Below, piece by piece: positions 40,709 through 48,703 of a DNA stretch of 64,000 nucleotides (the stretch's first letter is position 1; every line of letters starts with the position of its first letter). The translations under genes were made by a program, and so were the position numbers. The DNA lies in contig JWIT01000010.1 of the NCBI GenBank assembly GCA_000949895.1, positions 1-64,000 of the forward strand, in the 5' to 3' direction. This DNA is from Agrobacterium arsenijevicii. GTDB lineage: Bacteria > Pseudomonadota > Alphaproteobacteria > Rhizobiales > Rhizobiaceae. The notes under the pieces were generated by a model. That model had not been told where the DNA came from. It searched no databases and worked only from the letters and a program-made list of their open reading frames with translations.

Positions 40709-40948
40709 ATGAGATTAATCGTCAACATATTGCTTTTCGTTCTCGGCGCAGTCGGAAGCGGGGTATGTGCGTTTTTACTGTCGGGGACGCTTGCCGATTC
40801 CGGACTTCTCGGCTCCTGTTTCGAGGGAAGCTGCGCTTATGCGGCGCTGTTCATGGTGCTGCCCGTCACATGGTTCGTGCTTTTTGCGCTTTACGTCATG
40901 GCGCTGCTGGTCTGGAGACGGAAACCTTTCCGGAACGGAAGGCTCTGA
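40709..40948 (+). CDS. Small two-helix membrane protein
   Basis: A 79-residue protein with two hydrophobic helices (LIVNILLFVLGAVGSGVCAFLLSG and YAALFMVLPVTWFVLFALYVMALLVW). A short loop with two Cys (GLLGSCFEGSCAYA) joins them, and the end is basic (RRKPFRNGRL). Starts at 40697 or 40709 are both possible and neither has a strong ribosome site. No family recognised. Confidence 0.6.
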   Translation: MRLIVNILLFVLGAVGSGVCAFLLSGTLADSGLLGSCFEGSCAYAALFMVLPVTWFVLFALYVMALLVWRRKPFRNGRL

Positions 40949-41143
40949 AAAGCGCGCATTGGTGCCGCCGCTACCGGGCGTTCGTTGACAGCCATCGAGA
41001 CTTGCCGTTAACGTCCCGCCTGCTGGGGGATTCGCTGCCAGTGATATGTGGGCCTGCCCGATATCACCGGCCTCTGAATGTGCATGTTTCCGACTTGCGC
41101 TTCGTGTAACGACGGGCATAACGGAAAACAGGGAGACCAAACG

Positions 41144-41368
41144 ATGCGGGCCGCAATTAATTCTCCATCGCTTTCTATCGACACCATGGACTATCAGGCC
41201 GAGTGCCAGTTCGCGCTGGAACCTTCCATTCAAGGGCTGATCGAAAAAGCAGAAGACGCCGGCTGGAACCGCCAGCAGGCCGCACTTGCCATCGTCGCAC
41301 TCGCCAGCGAACATTTGAGCGACATGCTCTCGGGCCTGACCGTACCGGATCACCGCCCCCTGTCCTGA
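41144..41368 (+). CDS. Small cytoplasmic protein of unknown function
   Basis: A 74-residue acidic protein, MRAAINSPSLSIDTMDYQ..., with a helical core (SIQGLIEKAEDAGWNRQQAALAIVALASEHLSDML). GGGAG lies 8-12 bases before the ATG at 41144, which supports a real gene. No membrane segment, no recognised family. Confidence 0.72.
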   Translation: MRAAINSPSLSIDTMDYQAECQFALEPSIQGLIEKAEDAGWNRQQAALAIVALASEHLSDMLSGLTVPDHRPLS

Positions 41369-41597
41369 TCCCCTCCTTCCGGCCGGGCCTGATCAACGCC
41401 CGGCATCATCCCCACAAATCGACTGAGCTGGCCGGAGCGTCTACCGTCGCGCCCGCATAAGCATTCGACGCCTCCGTGGCGGGTGCACAAGGCGGAAGCG
41501 CTCTGCGCGCCGATTTGGCCCCGCCCCCGTGTCTGTCGCGCCTCACCGGTCATCCCTGGGGCATTTCGGCTGCCCTGCCGGCAACGCTGCCATAGTG

Positions 41598-41635
41598 TTG
41601 ACATAAGCAACCAATAATGAGAACATAAAGTGAAC
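41598..41635 (+). promoter_or_regulatory. Promoter with LexA-type operator GAAC-N7-GAAC
   Basis: A -35-like TTGACA (41598-41603) is followed 17 bases later by GAACATAAAGTGAAC (41621-41635). The direct repeat GAAC-N7-GAAC is the LexA (SOS) box described for alphaproteobacteria, and it covers the expected -10 position. The start codon of the 62-residue gene is at 41652, right behind it. SOS control is inferred from the motif and its position. Confidence 0.6.
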
Positions 41636-41651
41636 ATTATGGAGGTCAGCG

Positions 41652-41840
41652 ATGAACGCAGCAGACGCAACCATAGAAAATGCCCTGTCCGTGGTCGCCC
41701 GGTCCCGCGATATGCGCGAGCGCGCACTTGAGCGGCGACGGGAATTGCAGCGGCGAACGGAAGTCATCATCGCCCGGCCGCTCTACGTGCTGAAAAAGAA
41801 CGAAGGGCCAAAGCAATTATCGCTGAAACTCGACAGCTAG
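41652..41840 (+). CDS. Putative SOS-controlled small basic protein
   Basis: A 62-residue protein, MNAADATIENALSVVARSRD..., strongly helical and Arg-rich in the middle (RDMRERALERRRELQRR), ending LYVLKKNEGPKQLSLKLDS. GGAGG lies 5-10 bases before the ATG. It is not a membrane protein, unlike the Caulobacter SOS division inhibitors SidA and DidA. The LexA-type box directly upstream suggests induction by DNA damage. It is followed by a strong bidirectional terminator, so it is a single-gene unit. I do not recognise the family; binding to nucleic acid or a repair protein is only a guess. Confidence 0.78.
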   Translation: MNAADATIENALSVVARSRDMRERALERRRELQRRTEVIIARPLYVLKKNEGPKQLSLKLDS

Positions 41841-41925
41841 TTTCTGACAGGCAGCCTGCGGGAACGGGTGACAAGCGGCGGATCGCGAGAGTGAAGATCG
41901 CTGGTCCGCGCTATTCGCCAAAAGC

Positions 41926-41961
41926 AAAATCCCGTGCGGATCACCTCGCGCACGGGATTTT
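41926..41961. terminator. Bidirectional intrinsic terminator
   Basis: A perfect 13-bp stem (41926-41938 with 41949-41961) with a 10-base loop has outer arms AAAAT/ATTTT. It lies between the convergent 62-residue gene (plus) and the exported 83-residue gene (minus). Confidence 0.92.
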
Positions 41962-41987
41962 CAGAATGAAGAGATCATTGTCTTGTC

Positions 41988-42239
41988 TTATTGCATGCGT
42001 TGCATTGCGGCTTCGGGTTCGCCGGTCGTCGCAACCGTTGCCGCCGGAAGGCGATCGGTCTTTTTCAGGATGACGATAGGCTTCTCCACCGGATCCGTCG
42101 GCGGAACGATGCTTGCGGTTTTGAATTCACGGTCGACAGCAGGAACGGAAGCGTTGATCCTTTCATGACCCATGCATTCCGCGAACGCTGCACTGGCGGA
42201 AAAACCAAGGACAGCGGCGATAATGAGAACTGATTTCAT
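41988..42239 (-). CDS. Small exported protein of unknown function
   Basis: An 83-residue protein with signal peptide MKSVLIIAAVLGFSASAAFAECMGHERINASVP. The mature part of about 63 residues has one Cys near its start and no obvious domain. GGGAGAATGAC precedes the ATG on the minus strand. The gene ends at the strong shared terminator. No family recognised. Confidence 0.75.
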   Translation of the reverse strand: MKSVLIIAAVLGFSASAAFAECMGHERINASVPAVDREFKTASIVPPTDPVEKPIVILKKTDRLPAATVATTGEPEAAMQRMQ

Positions 42240-42391
42240 GTCATTCTCCCTTCGCTTTCGTGGCGATCTCCCAGAATAGGGGGAGACGGTCCGGATTGAA
42301 AATCACACTTTAGAGATATCTAAAGTTGTCGATCATTGCGGCAGTCGTCGTCATCGGTGGGCAATGGGGCGATGTTTCAGGCGTATCGCCG

Positions 42392-42550
42392 TTATTTTTT
42401 CCGCACATCCAGCGGATTTTGGCAAAGCGGCCTGCGGAATATCATCGCCACATAACTTCCCTTGAGGGAAATGAGGCTTGGCTTGTAAGTCGAGGCCTTT
42501 GCCGCGTTGGCGGCCTTTATCGTTCGTCCGTCAGAGGAATTATGCTGCAT
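42392..42550 (-). CDS. Putative 52-residue basic protein
   Basis: A short open frame, MQHNSSDGRTIKAANAAKASTYKPS..., ending RRPLCQNPLDVRKK. The case for it is a perfect GGAAGGAGG seven bases upstream of the ATG on the minus strand. The frame continues upstream to 42640 without an equally good start. The overlapping plus-strand frame lacks such a signal. Function unknown; a non-coding interpretation remains possible. Confidence 0.5.
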   Translation of the reverse strand: MQHNSSDGRTIKAANAAKASTYKPSLISLKGSYVAMIFRRPLCQNPLDVRKK

Positions 42551-42650
42551 GGCACGCCTCCTTCCATAAGCGATAACGAAAAAACACCGTACTTGTTCCG
42601 CATGGCCGTTCCGTTGCCGTGAGAGAGGACACGGCGGCACCGCGTGTTTC

Positions 42651-42769
42651 CTCCCCCCGAGGGGAAGAAGGTGGACCGAAGGGTCGGATGAGGGGGAACC
42701 CTCACCGAATATCGCGGGCCTTACCCCTCAACCCGCTGCCGCGACCTTCTCTCCGGCGGGGAGAAGGCG
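42651..42769. repeat. Rhizobial-type intergenic palindromic repeat
   Basis: Pieces such as GAGGGGAAGAAGGTGGACCGAAGGG and CTTCTCTCCGGCGGGGAGAAGG form overlapping inverted repeats typical of RIME-like mobile intergenic elements of Rhizobiales. It separates the 52-residue frame from the PACE gene. There is no coding potential. Confidence 0.6.
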
Positions 42770-42910
42770 ACACGCCTCATCCTCCCGGCACCTATCCAGT
42801 ACCACGCTTGAAAATTTCACCCGAAACCTCTATATGACGGGTCGAGAGGACGACCTCGGCCATTTTGGCGACAGCATGCGGGACGGCCCGGTCACATACC
42901 GGAGAATAAA

Positions 42911-43345
42911 TTGCGTTCCCTGCCCGATCGTATCCGCCACGCCCTCAGCTTCGAAATCATCGGCCTTCTGCTTATCGTGCCGCTGGGCGCATTGGTATTT
43001 CACATGCCCATGGAAGACATCGGCATTGTCGGCCTCGTCAGCGCCACGCTCGCGACCGCCTGGAATTATCTCTACAATCTCGGCTTCGACCATGCCATGC
43101 AGCGCCTGAAAGGCACGACGCTGAAGACGCCCGCCATCCGGGTCGCGCATGCCCTGCTGTTCGAACTGGGCCTGCTGATCGTGCTGATGCCCTTTATCGC
43201 CTGGTATCTCAACATCAGCCTTGCCCAGGCGCTGATCATGGATATTTCGTTTGCGCTGTTCTACGTGGTCTATGCCTTTGTGTTCAACTGGGGCTACGAC
43301 CGGCTTTTCCCGCTGCCCGAATGGCAATCGCAGGACGCCGTCTGA
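42911..43345 (+). CDS. PACE family efflux transporter
   Basis: A 144-residue membrane protein with four helices and two BTP repeats, the design of AceI-like (proteobacterial antimicrobial compound efflux) pumps. It shows SFEIIGLLLIVPLGALVFHMP, NYLYNLGFDHAMQR, HALLFELGLLIVLMPFIAWYLN and FNWGYDRLFPLPEWQ. Known members export biocides such as chlorhexidine by proton exchange. The start is a TTG at 42911 with GGAGAA just upstream; no ATG fits the family N-terminus. It is convergent with the hydrolase gene downstream. Confidence 0.9.
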   Translation: MRSLPDRIRHALSFEIIGLLLIVPLGALVFHMPMEDIGIVGLVSATLATAWNYLYNLGFDHAMQRLKGTTLKTPAIRVAHALLFELGLLIVLMPFIAWYLNISLAQALIMDISFALFYVVYAFVFNWGYDRLFPLPEWQSQDAV

Positions 43346-43378
43346 CCGACGGCGGCCTCGGCACATGACGGCTGCGTT

Positions 43379-44347
43379 TCAGCGCAACGAAGCCTTGAAA
43401 AAGCGGATGACTTCGCCGTTCAATCGCCGATGGAACTCCGTCCGGTCAAACCCCGGAACATCGCCGCATATCTGGGGCAAGGCTTTTTCCATCTCGGCAG
43501 GGCAAGGCGTTATGAACGAAAAATGCCCTGCCCCTTTCACCGTCTGATAGTCCGGCTTTACCGGCAGGTCGTCGCGCAGCCCTAAAATATCCTCCGGCGT
43601 GACACCGTCGCCGCCGCGCTCCGAACTCCAGAGCTGGACGGGGATCTTGATATTTCGCAGATCATCCGGCCCCGGAAAGGCGTTGAGGGGGTCTGCGACA
43701 ACCACGGCTTTCACCCGCGCATCGTGAACCCGGTCCTCAGGCGCAGCGGTTCTTTCCAGCATCTGCGCACAGACCGCCGCTTGCCCGTCCGGGCACGGCA
43801 ATCTGGTGTTCGGAAAATCCGGAACGCCACCGGCTAGCACCAGTGCCGTATAACCTCCGCGCGAAAATCCGAAGACCCCGATGCGTCCGGCATCGATGAA
43901 ACGGGCATCGCTCCAATTTGCCAGCATATGGTCGAGCAGGCGGACGATATCGGCCGGTCTTCCGGTCAGCGCGGAAAGATCGCCTGCCCGCTTCATATCA
44001 ATGGCATTGTCGCCGGGATGATTGATTGCCGCGACAATGAAACCGGCATCGGCCAGCGCCGCCGCCGTATCCCGGTGGCTAAAATAGGTGCCGCCGAAAC
44101 CGTGGGAGATAATGACGAGCGGATATTGCCCATCGATAACAGGGCAATCACGCACCGCAGGCAGAACGAAGGGACCGATACGGGTCTCCACCGGTGCAGC
44201 CGCGCAGGGCGACCAGACCGCCGCCCTCATGGGAGGTTCGCCGCGAGTGGATGGAACCTCGATCAACCGAAGACCGGCTGCCAAAGCGGTGCCCGTTCCG
44301 GACAGCGCAGAAACAAGTAAAAGGCAAAGCAACACCAGAAATCGCAT
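43379..44347 (-). CDS. Exported alpha/beta-hydrolase (dienelactone-hydrolase/PAF-acetylhydrolase-like)
   Basis: A 322-residue protein with signal peptide (MRFLVLLCLLLVSALSGTGTALA). The core has VIISHGFGGTYFSHRDTAAALA (oxyanion side), GVFGFSRGGYTALVLAGG with the nucleophile Ser, and the His in VKGAGHFSFI. This matches secreted hydrolases of the dienelactone hydrolase/PAF-acetylhydrolase type. The start at 44347 gives a clean signal peptide; an upstream extension to 44392 does not. Substrate unknown. Confidence 0.85.
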   Translation of the reverse strand: MRFLVLLCLLLVSALSGTGTALAAGLRLIEVPSTRGEPPMRAAVWSPCAAAPVETRIGPFVLPAVRDCPVIDGQYPLVIISHGFGGTYFSHRDTAAALADAGFIVAAINHPGDNAIDMKRAGDLSALTGRPADIVRLLDHMLANWSDARFIDAGRIGVFGFSRGGYTALVLAGGVPDFPNTRLPCPDGQAAVCAQMLERTAAPEDRVHDARVKAVVVADPLNAFPGPDDLRNIKIPVQLWSSERGGDGVTPEDILGLRDDLPVKPDYQTVKGAGHFSFITPCPAEMEKALPQICGDVPGFDRTEFHRRLNGEVIRFFKASLR

Positions 44348-44450
44348 GACGGACTCGCGGATCGAACACATTGAGCGCAAGGCCGTTATCAACCGGCCTC
44401 GTCAGGAACTTAGGCTAATCTCGTGTAGCGGCAATGACCGTCGTGAAGGC

Positions 44451-44556
44451 TTAGAGTGTTTTCGCTTTTCCTAGAATCGCAAAAACACTCTAACTCTTTG
44501 TTTTGTCGTCTTTCCGGGCAGAAAACCGGGGTCCATTTTTCCTTGGAGTGCTCTAA
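44451..44556. repeat. Dispersed palindromic repeat of Agrobacterium/Rhizobium type
   Basis: The arms TTAGAGTGTTTT (44451-44462) and AAAACACTCTAA (44482-44493) form a 12-bp inverted repeat. The motif CTCTTTGTTTTGTCG and a CCGG-rich part with GTGCTCTAAA follow. I recall similar sequences as frequent intergenic repeats in these genomes. It lies just past the lipoprotein gene (minus) and may also serve as its terminator. Confidence 0.55.
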
Positions 44557-45158
44557 AGCGACTTCAGCGTCCAGGCCACGATGTCGCGGGTGGCGGCGGC
44601 GAAGGCCTGGTCCAGCGCCTTCACGAAGTTGGCGTTGCCGGAACCGCTGACGCGGGCGCTGGCACGGAACACTTCCTGCGCCTTCACCGAGCCGTTGCGG
44701 TCGTTCAGCAGCTTCACCGACATTTCGATATTGGCAATGTTTTTGCTCGTATCCACCTCGAAGGCGCGGATATCCGTCACGACCTGATAATCGATCGCCA
44801 GCCCCTGCCCCGGACGGCCGACGCCACCGAGCTTGCCGGTATCCTCGAAGGCTTCCACGAGCTTGGATTGCACCATGCGCGGCAGGCGGTCGCTCCATTG
44901 TGAATTGCCGAGATATTGCACTTCCGAACCGGAAAGGCGCACCACGATGTTTTCGCTGTCCAGCGCCTTCAGCGCCGTCGGATCGGCGATCAGCAATTGC
45001 CGGCTTTTAAGCGAAGGCCCGTGCGTCACGGTCGCCGAAGACACGGAAAGGTCGAACGTGTCGTTCGAAGGGGTTCCCGCGCAGCTCGCCATCGCAACAG
45101 CAAGCAGCGGCGCCAGAAGCAGGGCACGGCGCCTTTGGCCGTTCATCAGTCGTGTCAT
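44553..45158 (-). CDS. ABC-type transport auxiliary lipoprotein (MCE operon)
   Basis: A 201-residue lipoprotein, with lipobox in LLAVAMASC (Cys26). The domain is the PqiC/LptE-like auxiliary lipoprotein fold: LLIADPTALKALDSENIVVRLSGSEVQYLGNSQWSDRLPRMVQSKLVEAFEDTG. It is the last gene of a four-gene run (permease, ATPase, MCE protein, lipoprotein). It is probably the outer-membrane-side partner in phospholipid or lipid transport. The start lies 15 bases after the MCE gene. Confidence 0.9.
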   Translation of the reverse strand: MTRLMNGQRRRALLLAPLLAVAMASCAGTPSNDTFDLSVSSATVTHGPSLKSRQLLIADPTALKALDSENIVVRLSGSEVQYLGNSQWSDRLPRMVQSKLVEAFEDTGKLGGVGRPGQGLAIDYQVVTDIRAFEVDTSKNIANIEMSVKLLNDRNGSVKAQEVFRASARVSGSGNANFVKALDQAFAAATRDIVAWTLKSL

Positions 45159-45173
45159 AGGCCCATACCCCTT

Positions 45174-46544
45174 TTAACGCCTTGTTCTGCCGTCATATTG
45201 TTTCACGGTGTCGCCGCCGAAAATCAACCGCTGCGGATCGCGGTCAAGATTGGTGATGGCATTGTTGAGATTGTCGACCGTCTGCCGCGTGCTGCCGATA
45301 AGCGCCTGGAAATCCTTCAGGCCCGAACCGGAGAAGCGGGTGAGATTGTCGGCAATCGGCCCGATGCGGGCATTGAGATTGTCGGCCACTGCCTTGAACG
45401 AAACCAAAGTCTCGCGCGCCTTGGCAAACAGCGAATTGGCATCGTCGGTTCCAAGCATGGTGTCGACCTTGACGAGAATACCGTCGACACGGCTGGAGGC
45501 CAGGTTCAGCTTGCGGCCCATGTCGGTGAAGTCGGAAACCGCCTGGTCGATATCGGCGCGGCGGGCGCCAACATCGTCGGCGATCCGCTTGAAGTTCGCC
45601 ACCGCATCGCGCGCATCGGCGGTCGCTGCGGAAACATCGTTGACCACCGTGCCGACCTTGGCGGGATCGACGGAGGCCAGAAGCTCATCCGCGCGCTTCA
45701 CCACGGTCTGCACCTGCGTGCTCGCCGCCTCGAAATTGCGCGTCGTGCTCTGCACCGTCTCCATGATGCCCTGGATATCGCTGGAAGCGGAAGCAACGTC
45801 CTTCGTCACCTTGTCGACATTCGACAGGATGGAATCGATCTTGCCGGCATCCACCGCCTTCACCAGATCCTCGATCGCAGTCAGTGTACCGTCGAGGCGC
45901 ACCGAAACCGATTGCACGGTGGTGGAAAGCGAGCTGAGGCTGGCGATGAAGCTCTTGATGCCGTCGGAATTGGCCGCCAGCGCATCGGAGAATTTCTCGG
46001 CATTGCGCACGGTCTGCGTCAGCGGGCCACGGGCATCCTGCACGAAACCTTGCAATTCGCCGATGGCGCCATCAGCGCGTTTCAGGATCTTGTCGGCGGT
46101 GGCGAGAAGGTTGGTAACGCTGGAAAGATCGGCCGTCAGCTCGGCCGGAACGCCGCTCTCGACAGCTTTCTGCAGGATACGCTCGTCAGCCTTGTTGCCG
46201 CCGGAAAGCTCGATATAGGCAGCACCCGTCAGGCCCTGAATTTCAAGCACGGCGCGTGTGGAAGGAAATACCGGTGCGTCGGCCTGCACCTCGGTGAAGG
46301 CAATGGAATAGGCCGGATCATCGCGGTCGATGGCAAGACCGCGCACGGTGCCGACCGGAATACCGTTGAAGCGCACCGGAGAACCGACAGACAGGCCGTT
46401 TGCGGAGCCGGGAATACGCACGACAAGCTGCGCTGTTGGACCACCACGGCCGAATTCCGCCATCCAGTAGACGAAGCCGAATGCGGCGGCGATCACGATC
46501 AGCGTGAAAATTCCGACTATGGTGTAGTTCGCCTTGGTTTCCAT
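45174..46544 (-). CDS. MCE/MlaD family protein
   Basis: A 456-residue periplasmic protein anchored by an N-terminal helix (YTIVGIFTLIVIAAAFGFVYWMAEFG). One MCE domain (about 40-115: LVVRIPGSANGLSVGSPVRFNGIPVGTVRGLAIDR) is followed by a long helical region with repeated heptad-like SxVDxV..L patterns. MCE proteins form hexameric tubes that carry lipids through the periplasm. The length is close to the Mla/Ttg2-type plant-microbe lineage rather than the short E. coli MlaD. The ATG at 46544 lies 8 bases after the ATPase gene. Confidence 0.92.
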   Translation of the reverse strand: METKANYTIVGIFTLIVIAAAFGFVYWMAEFGRGGPTAQLVVRIPGSANGLSVGSPVRFNGIPVGTVRGLAIDRDDPAYSIAFTEVQADAPVFPSTRAVLEIQGLTGAAYIELSGGNKADERILQKAVESGVPAELTADLSSVTNLLATADKILKRADGAIGELQGFVQDARGPLTQTVRNAEKFSDALAANSDGIKSFIASLSSLSTTVQSVSVRLDGTLTAIEDLVKAVDAGKIDSILSNVDKVTKDVASASSDIQGIMETVQSTTRNFEAASTQVQTVVKRADELLASVDPAKVGTVVNDVSAATADARDAVANFKRIADDVGARRADIDQAVSDFTDMGRKLNLASSRVDGILVKVDTMLGTDDANSLFAKARETLVSFKAVADNLNARIGPIADNLTRFSGSGLKDFQALIGSTRQTVDNLNNAITNLDRDPQRLIFGGDTVKQYDGRTRR

Positions 46545-46552
46545 GCTTCTCG

Positions 46553-47389
46553 TTACTCCACCGGATTTTCGTGTCTGCCGTCCGGAAGAACAACAGAGCG
46601 CGCCCGTTTGCCGCGGAAATAGGACTGCACCCACGGGTCGTCACAGGCAAACATGTCCTGCAGCGTCCCTTCCACCAGCACCTTCTTCTGGCCGAGAACC
46701 GCAATACGGTCGCAGACGGAGAACAGGCTGTCGAGGTCGTGCGTCACCATATACACGGTCAGGCCGAGCGAATCGCGCAAGCGCGAAATCAGCATATCAA
46801 ATTCCGCAGCCCCGATGGGATCGAGGCCGGATGTCGGCTCGTCGAGGAAGACGAGATCGGGATCGAGCGACAGCGCCCGGGCAAGGGCAGCGCGCTTTAT
46901 CATGCCGCCTGACAGTTCCGACGGGTATTTGTCGCCCGCATCCGGCTTCAGGCCCACCATCTCAATCTTCAGATAGGCAAGCTCGTCCATCAGCTTCTTC
47001 GGCAGATCAAGATATTCGCGCATCGGCAGCTGGATGTTTTCCTTCACCGTCAGGCCGGAAAACAGGGCGCCCTGCTGGAAAAGCACGCCAAGGCGCGTGT
47101 CGAGCATCACCCGCTCCTCCTCGCTCGCCTTGTCGTAATCCGTGCCGAGAATGCGGATCGCACCCGCCTGCCGCGGCAGAAGCCTCAGAACAGTGCGCAT
47201 CAAAACCGACTTGCCGGAACCGGAAGGGCCGATAAAGCCCAGAATTTCGCCGCGATAGACATCGAGGTTGAGATTTTCGAGCACGTTCGTGCCGTTGAAA
47301 CCAACGGTCACGCCCTCGACCGAAAGCACCACTTCGCGGCCGTCTTTTGCGGTTTTGGTCTGCTGTTGTATCTGGTCCAGTGTTTCCAA
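46553..47389 (-). CDS. ABC transporter ATP-binding protein (MlaF-like)
   Basis: ATPase of an MCE-linked lipid transporter. Walker A is GPSGSGKS, the signature is LSGGM, Walker B is LVFLDEPTSGLDP and the switch His is THD. The order and spacing match MlaF. The start is taken as a TTG at 47389 because GGGAGGG lies just upstream. An in-frame ATG at 47440 would overlap the permease gene by 41 bases. It lies between permease and MCE genes. Confidence 0.93.
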   Translation of the reverse strand: METLDQIQQQTKTAKDGREVVLSVEGVTVGFNGTNVLENLNLDVYRGEILGFIGPSGSGKSVLMRTVLRLLPRQAGAIRILGTDYDKASEEERVMLDTRLGVLFQQGALFSGLTVKENIQLPMREYLDLPKKLMDELAYLKIEMVGLKPDAGDKYPSELSGGMIKRAALARALSLDPDLVFLDEPTSGLDPIGAAEFDMLISRLRDSLGLTVYMVTHDLDSLFSVCDRIAVLGQKKVLVEGTLQDMFACDDPWVQSYFRGKRARSVVLPDGRHENPVE

Positions 47390-47399
47390 CGCGCCCTCC

Positions 47400-48560
47400 C
47401 TAGAAATCGATGGCTGCGTAGAAGATGGCGAAAAGGCCATCCACCAGAATGACGACGAAGATCGATTTGACCACCGACGACGTGACGTGTTTGCCGAGCG
47501 ATTCCGCCGAACCGCCCACTTTCATGCCCTCGACCGCCGCAACAATGCCGATGATGAGTGCCATGAACGGCGCCTTGATCATGCCGGCGGCAATGGTGGA
47601 TTCCTCGACTGCGCCGTGCAGGCGCGACAGGAACACCTCGAAGGTGATGCCGGAATAGAGAAGCGTGACGATGGCCGCGCCGAAAAGTGCGGCAAAATTT
47701 GCAAGAATGGTCAGAAGCGGCAGCGCGATCGTCAACGCGACAAGACGCGGAAACACCAGAACGCCGACGGGGTTGAGACCGATCACCTTCAGCGCGTCGA
47801 TTTCCTCGCGCATCTTCATCGAGCCGATTTCCGCCGTGATCGCGCTGCCGGAGCGACCGGCAATCATGATCGCGGTCAGGAGAACGCCGATTTCGCGCAA
47901 TTGCAGAATGCCGACCAGATCGACAACGAAGACTTCCGCACCGAAATAACGCAGCTGGAAAGCACCCTGCTGGGCAATGATGGCGCCGATCAGAAACGAC
48001 ATCAGCATGATGATCGGCACGGCGCGCACGCCCATATGGTCGATCTGGTTGACGATGGCCGCCGGCGACACGCCGCGTCCGCGCCCGAGTTTCATCTGCG
48101 CGCCGCGCACCGCGGAGCCGAGAATATACATGCCCGCCAGAAAATCCGCACCGTTCTGGATAACGGCCTGGCCGACCGGCGCGAAGATGCGCTCGACAAG
48201 TCCCACCTTGGCGGCAGGTTCGCCCTCCATCGTCGCCTTGTCCGGCAATTGGCCGATCAGATCCTCGATGCGCTTGTTGCCGGTGAGCGTGACGGTTACG
48301 CCATTCGCCTCCAGGTCGCCGCGCAATCGCTGAATGACCCACGCGCCTGTCGTATCTATCGCTTCAACAGAGGAAAGATCGATCTCGACAGGACCGGCGG
48401 CACCGTTTTTCTCGATCTTTTCGAGGCTAGCGAAAATGCCGGAAAGATTGCTGTTGCGCCAGGAACCGGACATGACATACCGCTGGCCGCCGCCGGAGAC
48501 GGCGCCGTCTTCGGTGATTGCGGCCGGGTTCGCCTGTTGCCGTGTGTCCTGATCTTGCAT
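47400..48560 (-). CDS. ABC transporter permease (MlaE-like) with STAS domain
   Basis: A 386-residue protein. The N-terminal STAS-like domain of about 100 residues (PVEIDLSSVEAIDTTGAWVIQRL) joins an MlaE permease of about 250 residues (SFLIGAIIAQQGAFQLRYFGA, LREIGVLLTAIMIAGRSGSAITAEIGSMKMREEIDAL). In E. coli the STAS part is a separate subunit (MlaB); here the fusion makes that unnecessary. It is first in the four-gene operon and divergent from the epimerase gene. The ATG at 48560 is chosen over the open extension to 48647. Confidence 0.93.
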   Translation of the reverse strand: MQDQDTRQQANPAAITEDGAVSGGGQRYVMSGSWRNSNLSGIFASLEKIEKNGAAGPVEIDLSSVEAIDTTGAWVIQRLRGDLEANGVTVTLTGNKRIEDLIGQLPDKATMEGEPAAKVGLVERIFAPVGQAVIQNGADFLAGMYILGSAVRGAQMKLGRGRGVSPAAIVNQIDHMGVRAVPIIMLMSFLIGAIIAQQGAFQLRYFGAEVFVVDLVGILQLREIGVLLTAIMIAGRSGSAITAEIGSMKMREEIDALKVIGLNPVGVLVFPRLVALTIALPLLTILANFAALFGAAIVTLLYSGITFEVFLSRLHGAVEESTIAAGMIKAPFMALIIGIVAAVEGMKVGGSAESLGKHVTSSVVKSIFVVILVDGLFAIFYAAIDF

Positions 48561-48703
48561 AATGCTCCGAGCGAGTGCAGCCGTCACGAGATTCTTAAGG
48601 GTTTCATAACGTTTCGGTCTTCGGCAAGCCACAGTGACGGCCGACAATTCGTGATAAATTTGGCGTCATGTGTCGTTTGTCGCCCAATCGGAAGTGAAAA
48701 AAC

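Noticed and set aside
41350..41727. 125-codon minus-strand open frame across the LexA-box promoter
   Set aside because: No ribosome site, Arg/Trp-rich shadow composition, conflicts with the promoter and the 62-residue gene.
42326..42622. 98-codon plus-strand open frame
   Set aside because: No ribosome site and no motifs; it overlaps the minus-strand frame that has a perfect Shine-Dalgarno.
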